Source of the DNA: Vreelandella venusta
Lineage (GTDB): Bacteria > Pseudomonadota > Gammaproteobacteria > Pseudomonadales > Halomonadaceae
Assembly (NCBI RefSeq): GCF_007989605.1
Contig: NZ_BJUL01000003.1
Location: 62,001 to 126,000 of the forward strand
Direction of reading: 5' to 3'
Length of the DNA: 64,000 bases
Below the pieces are notes generated by a model. That model did not search any database. It had not been told where the DNA came from and was given only the letters and a program-made list of their open reading frames with translations. Below are positions 46,183 to 54,625 of this stretch, one piece after another; positions within the stretch are counted from its first letter, which is position 1; every line of letters begins with the position of its first letter. The translations under genes were made by a program, and so were the position numbers.

Positions 46183-47591
46183 GATCGATACGGCATTATC
46201 TGCTTCGCACGCTAGCCATTGCCATGGTTGTCGCCGGGGGTGTTGCGGTTACCGCGGCTTATTTAATTACCGATCATGAGCTAGAGGAGATTCTCGATAC
46301 ACAGCTCAGTCTGCATAGCCGGATTGTGGCTGGCCAGCTCGATCCCAACGCGACCCTTGACGACTATGCTCGTCTGGCTTCACGTATGGGTCTTCCTGAA
46401 CATCCAGCTCAGCTATATCGCGACGGTAACGCAGTGCCTGTGAGTCGCTCTGAATCAAGCCCTAAGCTTTACCACGAAGAAGAGCTTAAATTAGTCCTGG
46501 GCTTTTGGAATGCCGATGGCTCACCCAGGCTGCTAGGAGGCAAATGGAGTGATGCAGGCCCTTTCCCCGCGCCTTCAGAAGAGGGTTTTCGCTGGGCAAA
46601 ATACGATGGCCATCGTTGGCGGGTTTTCAGCATGTTCGATACTGCCAGCGATACCTGGATCAGCATGGGGCTGCGAGGCTCGTTTCATGATGCAGTGGTG
46701 GAGCGCATTACCTGGAACAATTTGTTGCCCATGCTGCTGTTGCTGCCACTCCTGCTTTGGCTGATGAGTCGTATTATCCAACGTGGCATTGCGCCCATCC
46801 AAGCGCTTTCCAGCCAAGTACAAGGCCGCTCCGCCCACGACCTGCGTAAAATTGATAATCCGGTTCCTCAAGAGCTTAATGGGTTACGCCAATCACTAAA
46901 CGACTTTATCGCCCGGTTGAAAGAAACCTTAGAGCGCGAGCGACGCTTCACTGCAGATGCAGCCCATGAGTTACGCACGCCGTTAGCAGCGCTGAGAATC
47001 CACTTAGATAATGCGCAGGCAGGCGGAGAGCAATCATTACAAAAGGCTTATGTCGGGGTTGAACGGCTTCAGCGGGTGGTAGAACAACTGCTTATTTTGG
47101 CTCGATTGGACCAAGTGACCACAATCTCATCAGCCACTATCGACCTCTATCCGATTATTGCCGAATTGGTAGCCGAGCTGTGGCCACTCGCTGAAGAGCG
47201 CAATCAGCACTTGAGGCTAATAGGCTTAACCCACCTGGAGGTTTGCGCCGACGAAATTGAGGTGGGAATTCTCTTCCGTAACCTGCTGGATAACGCCCTG
47301 CGCTATACCCCGCAAGGCGGTCAAGTGGAAGTAGAATTAGCGCTTTGGGAGGGGTTGCCTCAACTCACAGTGAGAGACACGGGCCCAGGACTCCCCGAAG
47401 CACTTTTGAATAAAGTCACTGAGCGTTTTAGGCGCGCTGCTGGCCAAGGTACCACTGGTAGCGGATTGGGTTTATCGATTGTTTCGGAGTTGGCTCAGCG
47501 CCAAAAAGCGCGCCTTACACTTAGTAATCGCACACCCAACGGACTAGCGGCAAGTGTGACGTGGGAGCAAAACCAACATCAAGATAGTTAA
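46179..47591 (+). CDS. pmrB: PmrB/QseC-like sensor histidine kinase
   Basis: This 470-residue kinase has a transmembrane helix at about residues 9-31 and a periplasmic domain of roughly 145 residues. A second helix lies at about 181-198 and a HAMP segment follows. The HisKA box is FTADAAHELRTPLAALRIHL with His263. The ATPase has N box LLDNALRYTPQGG, G1 box DTGPGLP and G2 box GSGLGLSIV. The periplasmic part has several Glu/Asp residues (EEELKLVL), but I see no clear ExxE iron-binding motif of classical PmrB, so the signal may differ. It partners with the regulator just before it. Confidence 0.86.
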   Translation: MRSIRHYLLRTLAIAMVVAGGVAVTAAYLITDHELEEILDTQLSLHSRIVAGQLDPNATLDDYARLASRMGLPEHPAQLYRDGNAVPVSRSESSPKLYHEEELKLVLGFWNADGSPRLLGGKWSDAGPFPAPSEEGFRWAKYDGHRWRVFSMFDTASDTWISMGLRGSFHDAVVERITWNNLLPMLLLLPLLLWLMSRIIQRGIAPIQALSSQVQGRSAHDLRKIDNPVPQELNGLRQSLNDFIARLKETLERERRFTADAAHELRTPLAALRIHLDNAQAGGEQSLQKAYVGVERLQRVVEQLLILARLDQVTTISSATIDLYPIIAELVAELWPLAEERNQHLRLIGLTHLEVCADEIEVGILFRNLLDNALRYTPQGGQVEVELALWEGLPQLTVRDTGPGLPEALLNKVTERFRRAAGQGTTGSGLGLSIVSELAQRQKARLTLSNRTPNGLAASVTWEQNQHQDS

Positions 47592-47626
47592 TTAGCTTCA
47601 ACATAGTGATTGTCACCAACTCCAAA

Positions 47627-47668
47627 CACTAAATAATACGTACCAAGCACTAAGTAATACGTACCAAG
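47627..47668. repeat. Tandem 21-base repeat
   Basis: Two adjacent 21-base units (47627-47647 and 47648-47668) differ at one position and share TAATACGTACCAAG. A partial third unit follows (CGCTA). They lie in the gap between the kinase gene and the convergent metallohydrolase gene. The role is unknown. Confidence 0.75.
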
Positions 47669-47683
47669 CGCTATAGCCGAGTG

Positions 47684-48715
47684 TCAATACATCGCATCAG
47701 GCTGAGGCGTTAGGCTTGATTGAAAATTCTCAATCGCCGTCTCAGCTTCTTCAATTTCATCAAAACGGGCGATGTGATAAAGCGCTTCACCTTCATTTGC
47801 TAGTGGCAAGCGGCTCATACCAATAACAATACCGTCAGCCATAGAGAGCACTTCACCTTCATCATTGCCGAAGGGGTCTGCTACTTTACCGAGCACCTCG
47901 CCTTTTGCTACTCGAGCCCCCAGACGCACCTTAGGACGCAAAATGCCATCAATGGGCGCCCTCGCCCAGCTGGAGCCATTGGCAAGTTCAGCAGGCATTG
48001 GCGAGCGGCGACGCTGCTCGCCGGTCAGCATACCTAAACGGCGCATCACGCGTAATACGCCACGCACCCCGGGGGCAATTGCCCACTCATCAAAACGTAG
48101 CGCCTCACCAGCTTCATAAGTAAGCACCGGAATACCACGGTTCTGAGCATAGTGGCGCAGGCTACCTTCGCGAAGCTCTGCATTGAGTACCACAGGGGCA
48201 CCAAACGCATCGGCCATGCGCTCAGTTTCACTGCCTGGCTGTAGCTGAGCACGAATTTGCGGAAGATTGGTGCGATGAATAGCACCCGTATGCAAGTCGA
48301 TAATATGCGTGGCGTGATCGACAATTTCATCGCGAAATAGCGCCGCAATACGCCCGCCTAACGAGCCTTTTTCGCTACCCGGAAAGCAACGGTTCAAATC
48401 GCGGCGATCTGGCAAATAGCGCGTTTGCTGTAAAAAACCGAAAACATTAACGACGGGTACCGCAATTAACGTGCCACGCAAGCTATTGATTGCTTTGGAA
48501 CGCAGCAGTCGACGCACAATCTCGACTCCATTAATTTCATCGCCATGAATCCCTCCACACACCAGCATGACCGGGCCATCTTTACGCCCATGCACGACTT
48601 CGACCGGAATATGCAGCTGCGTGTGGGTATACAGGCGTGCCACAGGCACATCAATTTGTAAGCGTTGGCCAGGCATTACAGTGCGCCCAGCCAGGGTAAA
48701 AGGTGCTCGCGCCAT
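47684..48715 (-). CDS. Succinylglutamate desuccinylase/aspartoacylase-family metallohydrolase
   Basis: This 343-residue M14-like zinc hydrolase has the metal-binding histidine and glutamate in VCGGIHGDEINGVEIVRRLL. Further motifs are FPGSEKGSLGGRIAALF and the third ligand histidine in IIDLHTGAIHRTNLPQIR. A C-terminal beta-barrel lid is DGILRPKVRLGARVAKGEVL. It resembles the AstE/AspA group and ectoine-linked DoeB-type deacylases in size, but no ast or ectoine genes are nearby, so the substrate (an N-acyl amino acid) is open. It is monocistronic, convergent with pmrB and divergent from the AcrR gene. Confidence 0.82.
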   Translation of the reverse strand: MARAPFTLAGRTVMPGQRLQIDVPVARLYTHTQLHIPVEVVHGRKDGPVMLVCGGIHGDEINGVEIVRRLLRSKAINSLRGTLIAVPVVNVFGFLQQTRYLPDRRDLNRCFPGSEKGSLGGRIAALFRDEIVDHATHIIDLHTGAIHRTNLPQIRAQLQPGSETERMADAFGAPVVLNAELREGSLRHYAQNRGIPVLTYEAGEALRFDEWAIAPGVRGVLRVMRRLGMLTGEQRRRSPMPAELANGSSWARAPIDGILRPKVRLGARVAKGEVLGKVADPFGNDEGEVLSMADGIVIGMSRLPLANEGEALYHIARFDEIEEAETAIENFQSSLTPQPDAMY

Positions 48716-48842
48716 GCTGAGAGTCCTATAGCGTACAATAACGTTTTCGTTTCAAAACAGCGTTTCTAAATAAATCTTATACGCTTTTTACTGGCAAATG
48801 ACGAATTTGTTAATCCACGTTATGAGCTAAAGCAATTAACCA

Positions 48843-48858
48843 TACAGTTTTGAATGTA
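48843..48858 (+). promoter_or_regulatory. Putative AcrR operator upstream of acrR
   Basis: TACAGTTTTGAATGTA lies 65 bases before the acrR start and matches 12 of 16 positions of the palindrome in the tolC promoter read on the opposite strand. The right half-site GAATGTA is identical. This would make the repressor autoregulated. Confidence 0.5.
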
Positions 48859-48922
48859 AAAAGTGGTGCACATAAGATAAAATGGGCGTATCACGTGTCA
48901 ATTACTGAGGTTACGTTTTTAT

Positions 48923-49534
48923 ATGGCAAGAAAAACCAAAGCGGAGGCTGCTGCGACTCGCGAAGCGCTGTTGGATGCGGCTGAAGAGGTGTTTTTCGCA
49001 AAAGGCGTAGCTCGCACATCGCTGGAGCAAATTGCTCGTCACGCCGACCTGACGCGCGGTGCTGTTTACTGGCATTTTAAAAATAAAGGCGACCTTTTTA
49101 TGGCGCTAGTGGAGCGTGTGCGCATGCCCTTCCAGTCACTAATGGAAGAGGTAAATAACGCCGACCCGACCATCTCACCACTAACGGCTATACAACTTGC
49201 CTGCTATGCCGGCTTAAACCGCATGGAACAGCCATCTCATCAGCGAATTTTATCGATTCTTTTGCACCGCTGTGAATTCTTTAGCGATATTAACCCGATT
49301 AAAATGCAAGACGAGATCGCAGACGAGTGTTTTGATGAAATGCTGTCGGTATTTCAATTGGCCCAACAGCAGCAATTGCTACGCGATGATCTAACCCCTG
49401 AGGTGGCAACGCGGCTTATGCAGGCGGCACTGGGGGGCTTATTTCATGATTGGTTGCGAAATCCAGAGTCTTTTTCGTTGTGCGAACGGGGCGGTGAACT
49501 CATCGATACATTAATCACCATGATGAAGCGCTAA
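48923..49534 (+). CDS. acrR: AcrR/TtgR-like TetR-family repressor
   Basis: This 203-residue TetR-family protein has an N-terminal helix-turn-helix (about residues 10-58: EALLDAAEEVFFAKGVARTS, LTRGAVYWHFKNKGDLF) strongly resembling AcrR/TtgR, and an all-helical ligand pocket in the rest. It probably represses the efflux operon tolC-acrA-acrB encoded 2.5 kb away and is released by hydrophobic drugs. The operator evidence is the shared palindrome-like site at both promoters. Unlike the classical arrangement, two other genes lie between the regulator and its presumed targets. An upstream AT-rich promoter region is present. Confidence 0.85.
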   Translation: MARKTKAEAAATREALLDAAEEVFFAKGVARTSLEQIARHADLTRGAVYWHFKNKGDLFMALVERVRMPFQSLMEEVNNADPTISPLTAIQLACYAGLNRMEQPSHQRILSILLHRCEFFSDINPIKMQDEIADECFDEMLSVFQLAQQQQLLRDDLTPEVATRLMQAALGGLFHDWLRNPESFSLCERGGELIDTLITMMKR

Positions 49535-49596
49535 CCATCTCGCTGCAACGCAGCAATACACCTATACTGAGCAAATCGTCAGCATAGGATAATTTT

Positions 49597-50529
49597 ATGG
49601 ATGCTCTTGAATTTGTTCGTATCCGCGAACTTGATATCGCTGTGCGCATTTGGAATCCCGATGCACCCCGCACGCTGCTGGCATGGCATGGTCTTGCGCG
49701 CCACGGCGGTGATTTTGAAGCCCTAGCCCGTCAGCTGGGCAGCGAATGGCGTATTCTTGCACCAGATACACCTGGTCGCGGCCTTTCCAGCTGGTCACTG
49801 TTTCCTGCCCACGACTATCTCTACAGCTACTACATGACTATCGCGATAGGCGTCCTGGATCATTTCCAATTAAACCAGGTCGACTGGCTGGGCACTTCCA
49901 TGGGCGGGCTATTGGGCATGCTGCTGGCTGCTGACAAAACACATCAACAGCGGATTTCTAGACTTATCCTGAACGATGTTGGGCCTGAGTTGAATAAAGA
50001 CGGCCTAATCGCGCTTTCCAGTTATTTCAGCCTAACCCACCGCTTTACGAACTTTGCAGACCTACAAAAAGAGCTGACACAGCACTACGCAAGCTTTGGA
50101 ATTACCACTGATGATGAATGGCGAGCGCTGGCATTGGGAAGCGCGCGGCGACTACCTGATGGTAGCTGGACCTACCACTTCGACCCCCGTATTGGCGAGC
50201 AATTCATCCATGATACACCGCGAGATACATGGGCAGATTGGGCGAACATTGACTGCCCTGTGATGGTAATTCGAGGCGCCGAGTCAACGTTACTGGATGC
50301 CGAAACGCTGCCACGCATGAAAGCAGTGCAACCCGGCTTAGTCACGTTCACCGCCCCAGGCTGTGGCCATGCCCCTATGCTGAACCATCCTGAGCAAGTA
50401 ACACCGCTTCGTCAGTTTCTCGACACCCCACTCAGCGCCTTCCCCCGCAGCAAACCAACAACCGCCACCACTACTTCGCACCCTATTGGCCAATGGCTTA
50501 TTAAGCAGTGGCGGCGCCTATTTGGCTAA
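49597..50529 (+). CDS. Alpha/beta-hydrolase
   Basis: This 310-residue alpha/beta-hydrolase fold protein has an oxyanion/HG region LAWHGLARHGGDF and the nucleophile elbow GTSMGGLLGML with the catalytic serine near residue 108. The acid is within CPVMVIRGAESTLLDAETL and the catalytic histidine in APGCGHAPMLNHPEQV. Members hydrolyse esters or C-C bonds (for example MhpC/BphD-like or epoxide-type), and no specific substrate can be assigned. It follows acrR by 62 bases on the same strand and may be co-expressed with it, which could hint at a detoxification role. The start has AGGAT upstream. Confidence 0.83.
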   Translation: MDALEFVRIRELDIAVRIWNPDAPRTLLAWHGLARHGGDFEALARQLGSEWRILAPDTPGRGLSSWSLFPAHDYLYSYYMTIAIGVLDHFQLNQVDWLGTSMGGLLGMLLAADKTHQQRISRLILNDVGPELNKDGLIALSSYFSLTHRFTNFADLQKELTQHYASFGITTDDEWRALALGSARRLPDGSWTYHFDPRIGEQFIHDTPRDTWADWANIDCPVMVIRGAESTLLDAETLPRMKAVQPGLVTFTAPGCGHAPMLNHPEQVTPLRQFLDTPLSAFPRSKPTTATTTSHPIGQWLIKQWRRLFG

Positions 50530-50558
50530 ACAATACGTTGGCTAAACAACACTCGCCA

Positions 50559-51236
50559 CTAGGTGGAATAGCCGTTTGAATGATGCTTGCGGCGCAAGCG
50601 AAGCTTATTCACGCGAACCCGCGTATCAAGATACTGTTGCTCAAGCACACTGCGGTACGCACCTTCGCTGGCAAGATATTTCACAAGCACCCGGCGCTCG
50701 CCAGCTTGCGGGCAGTCCCCCGCTTTGCAATGCAATTTAACGGCGCTGCCGGGCTCATTCTCCAGCTGAGCAGATGCGTATTCATCATTCTGGCGCTCTG
50801 AAACAACGACCGTAGCGCCCAATAAGCAGCGGCGATTGAATGGCTGATAGCGATGAAGCGCGCGTTGTAATGAATGGCACACGGCTGCCGCAATCGGCGA
50901 TGCAACTGCAAATGCAATCCACAGCACGAGCACGCCGACAGGCACCCTCAACATCCCCAACGATAGCCAGCGGAGGGCTAATAGCTCAATAGCCAGCGAA
51001 ATAACACTCGCAAAAAGCACTAAAAAGCTTAACGCAAGCGTGGCAGGTACACCTGCAAAGCCTAAAGACACCAGTGTGCTGGCCATATGATCGTCGCGCA
51101 GACTATCGCGCTCAAATAGCTCCAGCGGCGCAAGTCTGATTAACACCAGCAGCCAGTAGAGCGCTATCAAAGCCAACAAGAAGGTAAAAACAATTGTTGG
51201 AAATTGCAGTACGGCGGAAACAAGTGATTGCATCAT
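50559..51236 (-). CDS. Membrane protein with YqiJ/NfeD-like layout
   Basis: This protein of about 225 residues starts at the ATG at 51236 (MMQSLVSAV), with GGAGGAGAG just before it; an upstream TTG is not needed. Three transmembrane segments are visible (about residues 8-32, 55-85 and 95-125). They are followed by a soluble C-terminal part beginning NRRCLLGATVVVSERQ and LENEPGSAVKLHCKAGDC, with the small beta-barrel feel of NfeD/YqiJ domains, and a basic tail. Proteins of this layout sit next to flotillin-like partners in other bacteria; no flotillin gene is here. Function unknown. It lies convergent with the hydrolase gene and on the same strand as the efflux operon. Confidence 0.6.
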   Translation of the reverse strand: MMQSLVSAVLQFPTIVFTFLLALIALYWLLVLIRLAPLELFERDSLRDDHMASTLVSLGFAGVPATLALSFLVLFASVISLAIELLALRWLSLGMLRVPVGVLVLWIAFAVASPIAAAVCHSLQRALHRYQPFNRRCLLGATVVVSERQNDEYASAQLENEPGSAVKLHCKAGDCPQAGERRVLVKYLASEGAYRSVLEQQYLDTRVRVNKLRLRRKHHSNGYST

Positions 51237-51378
51237 GGCGTGCTCTCCTCCAGACAAAGCCTGGTGATGTTTTCGCTTGACGTTATATTTATTAGCACAA
51301 GCTAAAAACAGGGTCTCTTTTAGCGTAGACCACCTTACGCGTTTATGCGGTTCTCTAATTGCTCTTGATCAAGTTTGT

Positions 51379-51412
51379 AAAAAAAACGGGCACCATGAAA
51401 ACATGGTGCCCG
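51379..51412 (-). terminator. Terminator of the efflux operon
   Basis: A perfect 11-base stem (CGGGCACCATG with CATGGTGCCCG, AAAA loop) is followed on the minus strand by eight T. It lies 22 bases after the acrB stop. It is the clearest intrinsic terminator in the window. Confidence 0.93.
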
Positions 51413-51433
51413 CTAGCCAATCGCTAAACAGCG

Positions 51434-54400
51434 TTACGCTTGGTCGTGACCTAGCGCTGCCGACTCGTTGTTACCATCCCGGTCAGGGTGGCGTTTCCGA
51501 TAGAGCCAATCAGATACCGTGGCAATCATTGCGTAGAAGCTTGGAATAAACAGACTTCCCAGCACGGCAACCGACGCCATACCGACCGCAACGGTGGTGC
51601 CGATATGGTGGCTACTCACATCGCTCGCGCCAGAGGCCAATGCCAATGGCAAGGTGCCGAAGATAAAGGCCAGTGACGTCATAACGATAGGACGGAAACG
51701 AAGCTCCGCGGCGGTAATCGCTGCTTCACGAATCGATTTACCATGCTCTTTACGCTGCAACTCGGCAAACTCAACGATAAGGATCGCGTTCTTAGCGGCC
51801 AAGCCAACCACCACCAGCATACCAATTTGGACATAGACACTTGTATCCAGGCCACGCAACGCAATACCACCCACGCCCCCCAAAAAGGCAAACGGCGTGG
51901 CGGTAAGTACCGCTAGTGGTAGCGACCAACTTTCATACTGTGCCGCCAGTATCAAGAACACCATCAAAATACCAAACACAATGGCAAGTAACGCAGTATT
52001 GCCAAGGTTAGACTCTTGATAGGCAGTCCCCGTCCAGCCCATTCCCCAGTTTTGGCCCAATGTTTCCTGAACCACTTCTTCCATCGCTTCAATAGCCTGT
52101 GTAGAGCTGTAGCCTGGCGCTGGATTACCCTGGAACTGAGCCCCCGCATAAACACCGAAGCGAGAAACCACAGATGGACCCGTTTGGCGTTCGAGCGTTA
52201 CAAACTCAGAAAGAGGAATGCGCTCACCATTGCCACCACGTACATAAACGCTACTTACATCATCGGGCGTTTTACGGAATTTATCTTCATTCTGTAAATA
52301 GACCTGGAAGTTACGGTTTTGGTAGCTAAAGAAGTTAACAAAACCATTACCGAAGGTATTGGCTAGCGCCGAGTTGATATTCTCAAGGGCGACCCCATAG
52401 CTCAGCGCTTTTTGCTGATCTATTTCCGCACGGTAAGACGGCACATTGACGTTAAACGTTGTAAAAACGCGGCTTAATGCAGGATGCTGGTTAGCGGCCT
52501 GCATAATTTGCAATGACGCTTGATACAACTCACGAGGTGACGCGCCTTCAAAAGATTGCAAATACCCGGTGAAACCACCCGTGGTTGAAAGCCCCATGAT
52601 CGGCGGTACGTTAAACGCCATCGCCGAACCACCATCAATACTCGCCCCCAACTGCATAATACGACCAACCAACTCATTAGCCGTTAAGTCGCGTTCTGCC
52701 CAGGTTTTCATGTTGATAAACATAATACCCCGTGCAGTATTGACCGCACTCGACAGAATGTCGTATCCCGCGACAGCAGAGGAGTACTCAACGCCCGGAA
52801 TGGCTTCTATCTGTGAGCTAAGCTCATTCATATAGGCTTGGGTTCGGCTAAGCGACGCAGCATCTGGCAATGAAACGCTAACCAGCACGATACCTTGGTC
52901 AGTTTCCGGCACCAGTGTGGAAGGCGTATTTGCATAGAGCCAGTAAGAACCGGCCCCCACCGCCACAGTCAGCGCAAGCGCTAACACCCAGAAACGCACC
53001 AGTTTTTTCACAAACCACATATAAACGGCGGTAAAACCAGCGAAAAGACGGTCAAACAGACGCAGCGGTGTGGTAATGGCACGCTTAAACGCGGACTGTT
53101 TCGTTTTATGCAGGTCATGCTTAATGAAGATGGCCGACAGCGCGGGGGTGAACGTTAGTGCCATCAGCGCCGATAGCGCCACCGATATCGCCACGGTAAT
53201 CGCAAACTGCTGATAAATCTGGCCGGTAAAACCGCCCAGGAACGCCACGGGCACAAACACCGCCGCCATAATAAGCGAGGTGGCAATAACCGGGCCACCC
53301 ACCTCTTTCATCGCACGGATAGTGGCGTCACGAACCGTAATATCGTCTTCTTCGCTCAATACCCGCTCAACGTTCTCCACCACTAGAATCGCATCATCCA
53401 CCACGATGCCTATCGACAGCACCAAGGCAAACAGCGTTAACAGGTTAATAGAGAAACCAAACAAGTAAAAACCAGCAAAAGTACCGATAACCGAGACCGG
53501 CACGACCGACATAGCAATGACCGTAAAGCGCCAGTTCTGCAAGAAGATGAACAGAATCACGATAACGATCAAGAATGCTTCAATAAATGTATGCAGAACG
53601 GTTTCTACCGAGGCATCGATAAAGAGCGTGGTGTCATAAGGCGTTACATAGTCAAGCCCGGGTGGAAAACGCCCCGATAGTTCTTCCATCGTGGCTCGCA
53701 CTGCTTCAGCGGTTTCCAGTGCGTTTGCACCCGGCTGCTGGTTGATGATGATCGGCGTCATTGTGGCACCGTTTAAGCGTGCATCAACACCGTAGAACGA
53801 AGCGCCTAGCTCAATACGTGCTACGTCCGCAAGGCGCAGTGAAGAGCCGTCAGGATTCGTACGCAGGTAAATATTACGGAAATCATCGGTTCCCGATAAG
53901 CGCCCGCCGGCGGTAATCGTATAGGTATAAGCACGCGGTTCGCTTTGCGGTGTTGCCGCTAAGTTACCTGCGGGAATTTCGGTATTCTGCGCGCGAATAG
54001 CGCTAGCTACCTCACTGGGCGTGAGGTCATACTGAGCCAGCTTGTCAGGGTCCATCCACACCCGCATCGCAAACTCACCGCCGCCTAACACTTCGGCATT
54101 GCCGACGCCTGGCACTTGGCGTAGCTCATCCAAGATATTCAGCGTGGCGTAGTTTTGCATGTAGATTTTGTTGTAGTCACCGCTAGGAGACGTCAAGGCA
54201 ACAAGCATCAAAATAGAGTCAGAGCGTAACTCAACCGTCACCCCTTGAGACTGAACCGCCTCAGGTAACTGCGAAAGCGCGCCCTGCACTCGGTTATTGA
54301 CATTGATGGTGTTGATATCACCATCAGTGCCAATGTTAAACGCAACACTCAGGCTCATAAGACCATTATCAGCGCTGTTTGAGGTCATATATAGCATGTC

Positions 54401-54625
54401 CTCAACACCATTGATGGCCTCAGCAAGCGGTGCCGCGACGGTTTGCGCAACCGTCTCAGCATCCGCCCCAGGGAACTGAGCCTGAACGGACACGGTGGGA
54501 GGTACAACGCTGGGATACTGCTCTATCGGCAGTATTCGCATCGCCATCGTACCTACCAGCGTCAAGATAATCGCCAAAACGGTGGCGAAAATCGGTCGGC
54601 TGATAAAGAAGTTGGAAAAGTTCAT
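51434..54625 (-). CDS. acrB: RND multidrug efflux pump inner-membrane transporter, AcrB/MexB type
   Basis: This 1063-residue HAE1-family proton-driven exporter has twelve transmembrane helices and two large periplasmic loops. It opens with MNFSNFFISRPIFATVLAII, the typical start. The proton-relay aspartates are in LSIGIVVDDAILVVENVERV near residue 408, and the second-half helices include FAELQRKEHGKSIREA and FRPIVMTSLAFIFGTLPLAL. FGFSINLLTLFALVL is also present. It extrudes hydrophobic drugs, detergents or dyes through the TolC channel. Its ATG overlaps the acrA stop by one base (TAATG). It is the last gene of the operon and is followed by a strong terminator. Confidence 0.95.
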   Translation of the reverse strand: MNFSNFFISRPIFATVLAIILTLVGTMAMRILPIEQYPSVVPPTVSVQAQFPGADAETVAQTVAAPLAEAINGVEDMLYMTSNSADNGLMSLSVAFNIGTDGDINTINVNNRVQGALSQLPEAVQSQGVTVELRSDSILMLVALTSPSGDYNKIYMQNYATLNILDELRQVPGVGNAEVLGGGEFAMRVWMDPDKLAQYDLTPSEVASAIRAQNTEIPAGNLAATPQSEPRAYTYTITAGGRLSGTDDFRNIYLRTNPDGSSLRLADVARIELGASFYGVDARLNGATMTPIIINQQPGANALETAEAVRATMEELSGRFPPGLDYVTPYDTTLFIDASVETVLHTFIEAFLIVIVILFIFLQNWRFTVIAMSVVPVSVIGTFAGFYLFGFSINLLTLFALVLSIGIVVDDAILVVENVERVLSEEDDITVRDATIRAMKEVGGPVIATSLIMAAVFVPVAFLGGFTGQIYQQFAITVAISVALSALMALTFTPALSAIFIKHDLHKTKQSAFKRAITTPLRLFDRLFAGFTAVYMWFVKKLVRFWVLALALTVAVGAGSYWLYANTPSTLVPETDQGIVLVSVSLPDAASLSRTQAYMNELSSQIEAIPGVEYSSAVAGYDILSSAVNTARGIMFINMKTWAERDLTANELVGRIMQLGASIDGGSAMAFNVPPIMGLSTTGGFTGYLQSFEGASPRELYQASLQIMQAANQHPALSRVFTTFNVNVPSYRAEIDQQKALSYGVALENINSALANTFGNGFVNFFSYQNRNFQVYLQNEDKFRKTPDDVSSVYVRGGNGERIPLSEFVTLERQTGPSVVSRFGVYAGAQFQGNPAPGYSSTQAIEAMEEVVQETLGQNWGMGWTGTAYQESNLGNTALLAIVFGILMVFLILAAQYESWSLPLAVLTATPFAFLGGVGGIALRGLDTSVYVQIGMLVVVGLAAKNAILIVEFAELQRKEHGKSIREAAITAAELRFRPIVMTSLAFIFGTLPLALASGASDVSSHHIGTTVAVGMASVAVLGSLFIPSFYAMIATVSDWLYRKRHPDRDGNNESAALGHDQA

